A DNA stretch of 64,000 bases from Microvelia longipes (taxonomy: Eukaryota; Arthropoda; Insecta; Hemiptera; Veliidae), in contig JACMZG010001877.1 of NCBI GenBank assembly GCA_018340805.1, forward strand, positions 110,603 to 174,602. Reading direction: 5' to 3'. Both the position numbers and the translations under genes were made by a program. The notes beneath the pieces were generated by a model. It was not told the origin of the DNA. It searched no databases and saw only the letters and a program-made list of their open reading frames with translations. Below are positions 34,270 through 44,595 of this stretch, one piece after another (the first letter of the stretch is position 1; the number at the start of each line of letters is the position of its first letter).

Positions 34270-34690
34270 AGCGGGGGTCAGAAAAAAACCATCTCTAAAG
34301 CCATTCTATCCATTTCAACTTTTAACATTTTTTATGGGTTCGTCCTGGAGGGGCTATTCCAGTACAAATGGGCTTTACTTTTTTTTGATATGCTAATCCA
34401 GACTTACCGCAGTTAAAAAAAGCTTTTGAGAATTTGAAATAAAAAACACAAAAACTAAGGTCTTCTGTAAGTACTGAAAAGAATCATATATTTTTTTCTT
34501 CTGGTGTCGTAGACATTATAGAAGGGGACGAAATCTTTTACCCTCGCTACGTTTACACCAGGAAATTTACATAAAAGCTTTTACTACTGGGAAAAATGAA
34601 AGAAAGGCAACGACGCTGTTTAAGAAATCCAACAACAAATTTGTCCTGCCAAGTGTAGAGGTTGTAAATATAAAAAGTGGGGCCATTCCT
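34270..34690 (+). repeat. Dispersed repeat R4, copy 1
   Basis: Collinear with 61600-61970: a catttcaacttttaacattt block, gtacaaatgggctttac, atatgctaatccagactt, gtagacattatagaa, and the long match ggaaatttacataaaagctt then ttactactggg. Only two copies are seen here. No open frame is conserved between them. Confidence 0.6.
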
Positions 34691-35099
34691 CTTTGTTGGG
34701 GATTTTGTTGTAAGGCAGGGTATAAGGTAAATAGTATCTCTATGGGAGAGATAGATCTCTCTAGTTAGTCGCTCTCGTTTATTCTCTTTTCTTTTTTTTC
34801 TCTCTGTGCAACGATTTTTTTTCGACAAAATTAGAAAGAAAAAAATTAACATAAAGAACGTTCAGGTTGGCAAACTTAACGCAGTTCTCTAAAATACAAT
34901 ACATTTTATTCGTTGTAACGTTGTTACACAAGATAAATTGATGTATACAAAATATCTTGATTGATACGAATACAAAAATTGGTATATGACCAATCGTTAC
35001 TTAACTTTGGATTTTGATTTTGTACGTTCAGTACAATTAATGTAATAAACGCTCTGGTTTGGCTATAACGTTTTTGAATGTATATCACGTTGTTACGCC
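34691..35099. other. No gene seen
   Basis: Unassigned AT-rich DNA. Confidence 0.5.
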
Positions 35100-35320
<221 letters not shown>

Positions 35321-35380
35321 TAAGCTTACTTATTAAATATTGTATTACTTTGCCAGTAAAGAACTTGATTAAAAAAAAAC

Positions 35381-35383
<3 letters not shown>

Positions 35384-35425
<42 letters not shown>

Positions 35426-35433
35426 ATATATAT

Positions 35434-35464
<31 letters not shown>
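35384..35464. repeat. TA then TTTA microsatellite
   Basis: TA repeat to about 35432, changing to eight or so ttta units up to 35464. Confidence 0.95.
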
Positions 35465-36230
35465 GACTATGTTTAAAATTAAATTAGAATTTGTGTAATG
35501 ACAGTATACAATTATTAATGATCTATAAAGTATGGTATCAATTCATTGAAACTTCAACCTCTAACTTTAAACCTCATTTACGCATTTATTTATTTCAATT
35601 AAAAGTGCCTGTGTAAATGTATCATTAAACTTAAATTACGTAAATGAGAAATGTATATAAAACCAACACAGGAAATTCGCTTGACTAATAGTCTTAACAG
35701 TTTACCAGGTTTTTTTTTCTTGTTTAAGAAAAGTTTAAAAATAAAAAGTTCTTTATCGCCAGCACTTTTCTTTCTAAATGGACCGACGTGAAAAACAGAA
35801 GCTATTGCTTGTAACCAGCTTACCTTACCTAAGTTATTTAGTTTCTTTACTTATTATGTCCCACTAGGGTTAAAATTCAGCATTTTTCTCCTCGGTTAGA
35901 GTGCCTGTTGTTTTTATTGTATCCTATAGTCCGGGGATATTGGGGCAGATGCCAATGTTAAACTCAGCAATTGTCCTTTTATAAATTAGAATTCCTATCT
36001 CTTTCTACAAATGTTAAAACAGGATTCTAAATCGATATAATTTCTTAAACTGCTTTATGTCCTTTTTTATTACTCTTAAGTATAAATACTATTAGAATGA
36101 TATTGTGCCATATTTTGTAGTTGATTATAAGCGAGTTATTCTAGAGGGTAATTAACACTACACATATTCATACTTTAAATTTTATACACTAAAAAATTAA
36201 CAAAAAGAACAGAATATTATTGGAAAAATG
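35465..36230. other. No gene seen
   Basis: Unassigned AT-rich DNA. Confidence 0.5.
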
Positions 36231-36234
36231 AGCT

Positions 36235-36600
36235 TGGGGTGTTCAAAGTTTTCTCACCATGTTGAATTCATTTTACTCAGTTTCACTACTTCAGACCTCT
36301 TTTGCTCGTCCTGAGAATATGGGCATCATCAAATTTACATACCTATACGTTTTCGGACTCGCTTCGCTCGTCCTTAGACATTAAAGCATCTGTTTATCCC
36401 AGCTGTCACCAATCTAGGTACTACCTCGCTCGATGACTTTTCAATAGCTCTTGCTCAATTTTAAGTTTCTAAAAAACGTATGCATGAACTAATACTGATG
36501 ATGAGATGAAACTTGACATTTTTCTTGTTCATATCTAATTTTAAATCTATCCAAACATTTTTTCACGTTTTATGAGTTTTTGAAATTATTAATGACAGTT
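36235..36600 (-). repeat. R1 copy, reverse orientation
   Basis: Contains ttttgctcgtcctgagaata and ttttcggactcgcttcgctc, then gtcctta, followed by the ggtactacctcgctcg and actgatgatgagatgaaact blocks on the reverse strand. Confidence 0.6.
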
Positions 36601-36779
36601 AATTATGTCAAAAAACCGCAATCGCACCGCGCAATAAGACCTAAAAATGTATTTTTGTACAAAGTTTTAACTCTTCTCCACAAACACAATCAAACAATTC
36701 ATTAGCATTAGACAGCAATAAAAATAGTTATTTATGCACCAAGGGAGTAAAGAATGTCATTATTTCCCTGAGCATTATG

Positions 36780-36842
36780 TTGGTTCCTGAGGCGAAAGCC
36801 GAGGGAACCAAAGGATTTGAATCCTGAGGCGAAGCCGAGGGA
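36780..36842 (+). repeat. Short direct repeat with small hairpins
   Basis: tcctgaggcgaaagccgagg at about 36786 is repeated as tcctgaggcgaagccgaggg at about 36823. The first copy can fold as ggttcc...ggaacc around ggc-gaaa-gcc, and ggat-ttga-atcc lies between them. Confidence 0.5.
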
Positions 36843-36860
36843 TATATTTGTTTGGATTTA

Positions 36861-37401
36861 ATTTAGGGGGATTTAATTGTTACATGCTTTGTCATATAAT
36901 TTTTCCGATTTCTTTGGTAACAAGTTTTCTTTTACCAAGTTTTCTTCAATAGCTATGTCAGGAGGTGTATTGTTAAAAAGATCGTCAATATCGCACACGA
37001 TATTATCTGATATAATTGAAATATTAGAGCAGTTATAAGTAATATTTTATTCTAATTATAAAAGTTGAAGCTAAGGTTTTAAACTAAAAAAACTTTGATT
37101 TAATGATATTTTGTCGAAAAAAACAATGAGTATGCAAATCTTAAAGTTATTTTAAAATATCAGGATAGCCAACTTAATTTTTTTTACTTTTAAATAAAGA
37201 ACTAGTTTTTTTAAAATTATTTATCCTTATATTATTATTAGCATTACACTAGTTTAACTAAAAATTATTGTTAATGTTATATTCTTTTTTTCATACATCT
37301 TATTCTTGTATATCTTCGTATTTATAGGTATCTTGGTATTTAAATAAAAATAATTATATATTATTCAGTTTGTCGATTATTAACTTAAGTTGGTAACTGG
37401 T
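36861..37401. other. No gene seen
   Basis: Unassigned AT-rich DNA. Confidence 0.5.
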
Positions 37402-37457
37402 ACTTTTCACTCCCAAGGGGGTAAAAAGTACTTTTTACTCCCTTGGGAGTGAAAAGT
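37402..37457. repeat. 56-bp palindrome, one mismatched pair
   Basis: Twenty-eight base pairs around the centre gtac at 37428-37431, with only g37420/t37439 unpaired (a G-T wobble) and no loop. The outer arm reads acttttcactcccaaggg. It could extrude as a cruciform, or be the joined ends of a small transposon. The sequence ccaagggagtaaag at about 36739 resembles part of an arm. Confidence 0.9.
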
Positions 37458-38683
37458 GATTCTTTACTTTCTTAAATCTAGTCATTAAATTTCGTATTAT
37501 CTACCGTCTGGAGATAAATTAATTTTATTTTCTGTGGTCACCCAATTTCTGACCTCTCTCGCTTGATTTTTGTGTTACGACAAAAATCGTATTAATTTTA
37601 GCCGCAATGAAATGAAATTTTATATACTTATATTGCAGGAGGGGATTCACTCTTGCCTAGTTTCAACTCAATTTAATTTTTAACTAATTTTATGTTTTTT
37701 AAAAACGTCTAAGAAATCTAAAATCTGACCTTTCTGGCTAGTTAAGATTTCTTATTCTATGACCACTGCTACTAGTTAGTGTAGTATGTGTTTATTTTAT
37801 GTTTTTTTTAAAATATTGTTCGTAACGAACACAATTGTAACATTTGATAAAAATTAAACTAATATTACACCCATAAGCAAATGTAAACATATATTTAAAT
37901 CTGACGATTTAAAAAAAAAAAAACATATATTTATCTTACGATGTTAAAAACCAATATAAGAAAAACTGCAATAAAATGAATAAAATAAAAGGAAACTCTT
38001 GAATATAGAAATTACAAGAGAAGGAATACTATGCAAGCAAGTATCTTGATAAAACAGTTGTGGAAATTATTGCTCTAGACCTCTCTAAAGTTAGGAATTT
38101 TAGTGGAATGAGACCCAAAGCTAGGGGAGAGGCCCTAAGGGGTCAAGGGTTAACTTATGACTCTGGTTGGATACCAAGTCTGAAACCTTCTCAAATATTT
38201 GTATTCAGAGGAATCTATTCGAAACCTTATTAGTCCTATAACTCTACTGCTTTTGAAATATCAGATTTCTTTGAATTTTCATATAAACAAGAAAAACAAA
38301 TTTGAGCTAAGAATATAATTACAACGATCTTTTCTGTTGGCATCTAGAAATACTATATTAAGGAATCATTCAATTGGCATTTCGAATAAAATGTATTACT
38401 GTGAAACTATTTAATTAGCCTGTAGAAATGTGTTTTCGAATGATATTTGTCGGGAAAATGTTTTGTAGCGTCTTATTAATGTAATACCTGGGATTTAGAA
38501 ACACATTATTGAGGAAATGTTTCGTTGGCGTTCTTAAATAAAATATTGATGGACCCTTTTATTAATATCTGGATGTGAAATATTGAGGGTCGACCTGTTG
38601 GGATATTAAATTACAATTTCAGTGAATATCAAAAATTAAAGAGGTTATATTTACCCCCAAGTAAATATAACCTTTTCCAACTT
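37458..38683. other. No gene seen
   Basis: Unassigned; an A-run occurs at 37911-37923. At 38645-38676 atatttaccccc and gtaaatata form a small inverted pair just before the Penelope-like fragment. Confidence 0.45.
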
Positions 38684-39186
38684 ATGGAGTTTATTTTTGA
38701 GATGAGCTTGAAGTTTCTATTTGAAAACAGCCACTACCATTAGATCCGAGGTACGGCAATGGGAACCCGGGCAGCTACGGCTTTTGCTAACATTTCATGG
38801 GAACATTGAAATCTTACACCTTGAATCCTCTATAGGATTTTTTCTATAGGCTCATGACCTACCTTCCCTTAAAACATTTCCTTCTGACCTGGACTCCTCC
38901 TGCCTCCCAGGCCCATGTTACCTTCCTCGATGTGGACGTTTATCTTCAAGGTGGTAAACTGGAAACGGCCGTCCACATCAAACCAACCAACCAACAACAA
39001 TGTTTAAATTTCTCTAGTTCTTGGCACAGAATTTGTTCCAATAAAGCCTTCCTGGACCGTTACATTGTTTCCATCAGAACCTTTCTTATTTCTTGTGGTT
39101 ACCCTCCTCCTATAGTTAAATTTCAACTTCTCTTCATCCGAGACAAAACCGGCCTCCTGCTCCTCCATCCTTTTACCTTTTTATAA
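38684..39186 (+). pseudogene. Penelope-like reverse transcriptase, decayed
   Basis: The first frame (38684 to TGA at 38807) gives IFEMSLKFLFENSHYH, a TAG at 38741-38743 where the family often has Gln, then IRGTAMGTRAATAFAN. This is the Penelope motif preceding the YxDD box (family form R-G-T-A-M-G-T). The YxDD region is not readable. A second frame (38854-39186) resumes with VTFLDVDVYLQGGKLETAV, then a HIKPTNQQQ block, SSWHRICSNKAFLDRY and a CGYPP block. These match the Penelope thumb region except for a deletion of the segment before RICS. No GIY-YIG endonuclease remains. It is dead by stops, frameshift and deletion. Confidence 0.85.
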
Positions 39187-39204
39187 CCTATTATAGCCTT
39201 CTAG

Positions 39205-39442
39205 TTAGACGGGTCGTTTCAATACGACAAGTTTATCTAGCCAATACCTCGTAGATAGGTGACTGCGGGGAATGAAATGTAATATTACTACCTGAGGACG
39301 AGCAAAGCGAGTTCAAAGACGTATTGCAGTATAAATTTAACGAATAGTATATTCTGAGGACTAGCGAAGCGAGTCCGAAGCAGAGGGGCTGCAAATTCGA
39401 TGTGATGAGGAAAAGTTCCATGGTACTCGTATCCGATTTTTA
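39205..39442 (+). repeat. R1 3' part
   Basis: gtttcaatacgacaagttta, gaggacgagcaaagcgagtt, gaggactagcgaagcgagtc, then gatgaggaaaagttccatgg and gtatccgattttt. It directly follows the Penelope-like fragment. Confidence 0.7.
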
Positions 39443-42404
39443 TGTTCAAGAGTTATTTTTAAATATCCATTTATCATGTTGTTTTTATCAAACTATGTTA
39501 TAAACATGAATTCCCTTAAACATAAAACATAAACTAAAAACCTGGGCAAGAACTCAATTGGTGAGCAAGAAAAGAACATCCTATAAAAAAAATTCGCCTA
39601 CCTTGCGAACCTTTACACTAGAAGTTTTTCATAATTGATGAAAAACTTCCATCTATTATTTGTCAGGAGAGGGTTTGCTAAACTTATTAAAAGTCAATAA
39701 TACCTTAAAGAAGATAAATAAGAAATAATAATGTTTATTTGAAACAGAATACACATATTAATATTGAAAGAAATTATAAGAGAAAAATTGTAAGTACTTA
39801 CAATATAAGTTTTAATTATTTTATATTAATCAGACATGTTGACACTTCTGTGTCTGGTTAGAGAAAGAGATCTAGTAGCAGGGGAAAGAGAGAGAGGTTA
39901 AAATTTCCCTCACTCCAGCTGCCCCTCTCCTCACTATGTGACATATTCCATCTGTTTACAATAGATACTTAATAATTAAAACTTATATAGGTGACTATTG
40001 ATTAATGTTATATAATTTAGATAGATAACATTACTAATTAAACTAAATTAAATTCGAACTAAAAGCCTCATAGAATTTAAATAAATAAATCGCGTTACGT
40101 TACGCTAAAATAATTTCTTTAAATTGTATTATACGTTTAGTTTTGTTGCGGGATGTATTTAAATACTAATCAAATATTTGTTTAACAGCAATTTTTAAGT
40201 AAATCAAAAGGGATTACAAAAAATAAATGTAACCTTAATGCCTTTTTTCAATATTTATATCCGTTCGTCCTTTCCAACCAACTCTTAAAGAGTGGAAAAT
40301 CTTTCAAGAGGTTACATATTTGTTTTTCTTCTTAAAAGATTAGCTGAAGATGAAAGAGATTTTGACTATAAATATGGAAAACCCTTTGCTTGGAAAATAT
40401 TGTTGAGATAAGACGGGTTTCTAGTAAGAATGAAAATATACTTTGCTTTGTATTTATCTTGTGTAGCGAACATTATATATTTTCTTTTAGATTGTTATTA
40501 TATGGTTCTTTTAATGCTCTAAGTCGTATTTACTTTCTTATATAATGTATATACGACATCGTGACACGACGTGTGTTATTATGTGATATGATATCATATG
40601 GCAGTGTCTACCTCATGATATTCAAGACCTAACAGGACTACAGTCTATCTAGAAAGTTATAAAACGTAATTCAGAGTAATACTGAATAAAGTGTTGACTA
40701 TTGTCATAATTTGTTTATTTGTTTATTTGTTTTTACTAAAACTATATTAAGAATTTTATAGACATATTTTAATATTGTAATATATGTTTTGTGAATTTGA
40801 TTTTTTTTGGTTGAACCATAGAATATAAATACATATAGAACGACGGAAGAAATACGACATCGTCTGACAGGAGGTGGGAGTAAATGCGGGAAAACGCCGC
40901 TATAAGGTGCTGGTCTCTAACGGATAGCTCCGAAACTAATCCTCTTTATCATTGCTTTACCCCCACTTACCATAACACTCTTTCTAAAGATAAGATTATG
41001 AGATAATCTCGTTGACATACATCAGTTATATTATATCAATGTGTAAATTATATTTTTGTTTTTTACGGCAAAAATATAACTATTTAGGCTCAATTACACG
41101 GAGCGACTTTAGTCGATAACGACTAAAGTTGCTCATGTTATAAGGATGTAAACAAAAGAACCCTGTCGCTAAGGGATTAAATGTGAGTGTTTTTTCACTT
41201 TTGTATCTAGTCTGCAGAAAACTAGATTATATAAACAATAACTATATTTTGTTCACAAAATACTGTCTTTAGGAGACTAAAAATCACTAACGACAAAAAT
41301 TAGTCAGCCCGGCTACTTTTGTCGCCAGCGTCTTTACAAATTTTGCGAATTTTTATTGTTAATGTTAGTACCAATATTCAAACTTGGGAACCTTAGGTTT
41401 AGTTGTCTTATTGACTCCGGACCGTTTTTATTTGATTCCAAGGCACAAAAGCCTACGTAAACAACGCCCTGGTCAAAATTTGTGGTTTACTAATAGTATT
41501 GTAAGACTTATAGTGCCTGTATCGACTTAAGACTAGTTTTATTTGATTCAGCCCTCCAAAAAGCGCAAAGACCTTTTTCCCGGGGACAATGTTACCAATA
41601 TTTAAAAATTAAAAAAACTCAGCAAATCGGGTTTTTTAAACCCTATTTTTTGTGGTCAGGGACCTAACGAATTTTATTCACACTCTCGCCGCCAAAAAAA
41701 CCATGTAATTAGTGATTTTATTCCAAATAAAATTTAGTAAAAAGGGGAGAAAGCTAAAGGAATTAATAAAACGCCAAAGATTAAATTCGCCACTCAAGAT
41801 AGTAATAGTCTTTGGAGAACACTTCCTGTTAAGGATATCTGCAGGATATCTGTTTATACCAAGTAAACTATATTTAGGATTAAGACTTAACAAAACTTTG
41901 GGGGTTAAACTAAATAAGATAATACACAAGACGGTTTTGTTGAAATCTTGTTTGTGAGGTAGAACAAAAATAACTCGAGCATTATTCTCCTGAATATTCA
42001 TAACACAAAGGTTCGTTAGCAAAGACTTACAAAACCAAAACTCAAAATATTCTAATACTTGAAATTAACATGCTTCAACTTGAATTTTCGCCCTCAAAAC
42101 AACTTATGTACAGCAGGAAAACCATCCGATTTTTTTGTCGTTTAATCCTTCTGTTTTATATGCAATATATGAAAGTGACATATTTTTAAAAAGCTTGTCT
42201 AAGCAGTGTAAAGTACTTTTAATAAAACAAAACTTCAGACAAAAGGTCTTTAGAAATAAGATTTTTATGTAAATTTTTTTATCTGCGGTTTAAAGGAATT
42301 TGTTTTAAATTTCATAAAAGGCTTTAATTCATGCATTAAAAAGGGATTTTAAATTAAAAGAGATTTCGTCTCGAAACAGGAAAAGAAACTTGACTAAACG
42401 AGTT
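39443..42404. other. No gene seen
   Basis: Unassigned. A 14-bp palindrome atatgatatcatat lies at about 40586. Two local copies of a ttttatttgatt block occur at about 41425 and 41535. The opposed open frames at 41678-42022 have no recognisable similarity. Confidence 0.45.
41101..41134. other. Hairpin, 15-bp stem
   Basis: gagcgactttagtcg, loop ataa, cgactaaagttgctc. One G-T pair, all others Watson-Crick. The flanking ggctcaattacacg resembles ends of small inverted-repeat transposons, but no partner end was found downstream. Confidence 0.75.
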
Positions 42405-42820
42405 ATTTTTACGTTTCCTTGCATATACGGTAGGCATATAAGGAGGATTGTGTTTGCAGTAAAATTCGAAACCGGGAACTGAATTATTCGCTTCAGGTTT
42501 TTAAGACCTCCAGAGTTGTTTTTTCCAAGTTGTCTGTTTGTATGTTTGGGTGTGTGGGGTTGTCTTCATCGTAGCTCCTAGAGTGTTTGTGCTACTGATT
42601 TGAAACTTTGTAAAAAAAAACAATCTTAAAGTTTATTTTTTTATGTGACATCATTAAGTGATAACAATCATTCCGCAAAATTTTTGAAAAATCCTAAAAC
42701 GCGAATAAATATTTGATCGTTTTGAATTTTAGCACGCATATTGTCATATATAAGACAAATAAATGTGCCTAGTTTCATTACATTATTGATCAAACGTTAT
42801 GATTATTACCGTTATGCAGG
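42405..42820 (+). repeat. R1 copy, 5' part
   Basis: cttgcatatacggtaggcat, gtgtttgcagtaaaattcg, gaaaccgggaactgaattat and cagagttgttttttccaagt, then the cgtagctcctagagtgtttg block. Truncated where the inverted-repeat element begins. Confidence 0.65.
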
Positions 42821-42825
42821 GCAAG

Positions 42826-43858
42826 TTATTACCCCAAATTACAGCTTTCAGTTTGTTATAGCAGCAGAGCACTGGTCTGGTGAATTTTCCTTAACACGGA
42901 AAACCCGAATTTAAACTATATTATGGAAACGGCCATTGTCCCCACAATTAACAAAAACATCAAAATAAAAGAAGACAAACTGCTCTATAAATGTTTCCTC
43001 TTCTATTTTCGTCTAATACCAATAAACAAAATACACCCGGGAATTGGAAATGAAAATGTGCTCAAAAATCTTACAATGCTGTCAAATTTTGTATTAATTT
43101 TTTTATACTTTTCCTCATTTATACCGTAGGTATATAGGAAAAGTATTGTCTTTGCAAAAAAATCCGAAACCGGGACGAAACCGGAATTATCCGTTTTAGG
43201 CGTTTTAAGGCCACCTGAGTGGTTTTCTCAAAGTTGTCTGTCTGTATGTGTGTGTGTGTGCGTGCGCCTGTTATTATCGTAGCGCCCAGTGTATTTATGC
43301 TAGAGAGTTGAAATTTTGTACAAAAATCAGTCTACCGCTGTAGTTGTGCTATTTAAAAAAAATAATAAGTCATTATCCCACAATAATGATTCAGCAAAAA
43401 TTTCGAAAAACCATAAAACGCGGAAAAATGATCAAAATGAGATTTGGTAAGCATGTGACTATGTATTATATGTACTATAGACTATCATATGTGCCAAGTT
43501 TCATCTCATTATCAGCATGAGTTAAATTTTTATTGTATGACTTGGGTACGTTTTTTAAAAAATTGAATAAAATTAGAAAATGTTCTAATTGATTTAATAA
43601 TGGTTTTCCTATGTGAATGTAGTTTTTGTGTTTTTCTGGACAAATTTTCACTCCTCGGGGCTTTTTTTATATTGGTATTAGAAGAAAATGGTTGGAAGAA
43701 TGGTTGCTATGGTCTATTAGTAGAAAAAAAATTAATGTATATGTATAAAGAAAATAACAGTTGAAATTCTGTTTTACCGTCTTAAGAAAATTTCACTAGG
43801 CCAGTGCTCTACTGCTATAATAAATTGAAAGCTGTAATTTAGAGTAATAACATGTTTT
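42826..43858. mobile_element. Long-inverted-repeat element enclosing R1
   Basis: The left arm (42826-about 43090) and right arm (about 43595-43858) are inverted copies. Outer blocks ttattaccccaaattacagc and agcagagcactggtctggtg on the left pair with gctgtaatttagagtaataa and ggccagtgctctactgct on the right. Inner blocks around gtctaataccaataaac pair with ttatattggtattaga. Identity is about 75-85% in the outer 75 bp and lower inside. The centre is an R1 copy. This is probably an old foldback-type transposon into which R1 inserted, or an R1-related composite. No transposase was found. Confidence 0.6.
43105..43590 (+). repeat. R1 5' part, clean start
   Basis: The best view of the R1 start is the palindromic ttcctcatttataccgtagg, then tatataggaaaagtattgtc. 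It is followed by aaaatccgaaaccggg, gccacctgagtggttttctc, aaagttgtctgtctgt, a GT tract, gtgtatttatgctagagag, gtctaccgctgtagttgtgc and atctcattatcagcatgagt. It stops before the gacgagcgaagcg part. Confidence 0.7.
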
Positions 43859-44393
43859 GTAGTTGACTACATCGTATCCACAAATCACAACATTTAATTA
43901 CTTTGCCGCTGAGTTATGGTAGTGAATGCAGAATAATTTCGCGTGAAAATAACAAGTTTTAGTTTGTTCCATTGTAAAAAAATAATAATATGGTTCCTTT
44001 TTAACTTGAAACCTTTTCAACAGTTTCAAATAGAAAGTAAACCAATAGTTACTTATTTTCAGATAATTCACTTAATGTCGAACTTCAGTTGAAAGAATTT
44101 TCGATATTTTTTATCCAAATCAAGATATTAACGAAAAAATCGAATAAAGTGGTTTCCCTCCCTCTAAAACGTTGGCACAAGGCCTACTAAACTAAATGTT
44201 TGGCTCTAAAAATTACATTTCTAGTTAATAGAAGCGAGTTATTAAAGTTAGATACCAAAACATTAAAAATTAAAAAAATGCGTTATAGAAGCGACACGGT
44301 TAGAAATCGGAATAACAAAGGCGCACCTAAAATTGTTGTCCTTTCATTTTTTAGATACATGGTTTATATACATGTAATGGGTTATTAATGTAT
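43859..44393. other. No gene seen
   Basis: Unassigned AT-rich DNA. Confidence 0.5.
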
Positions 44394-44595
44394 TATATTT
44401 ATAATATATATAATATATATATATATATTAATATATATATAATATATATGTAATAATATATAATTATAAATAATATATATATAATATATTATATATATAT
44501 ATATATAATATATATACAGTATAGTATAATATATTATATATATACTATATATATATATATACGATATAATATATATTATATATATATATATATTA
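44394..44595. repeat. Imperfect TA tract, about 200 bp
   Basis: TA repeats broken by many aat, taa, cag and cga interruptions. Older and more degenerate than the other TA tracts. Confidence 0.9.

Noticed and set aside
41678..42022. 114-codon minus-strand open frame with an opposing + frame
   Set aside because: No recognisable domain, and the composition is like the AT-rich background.
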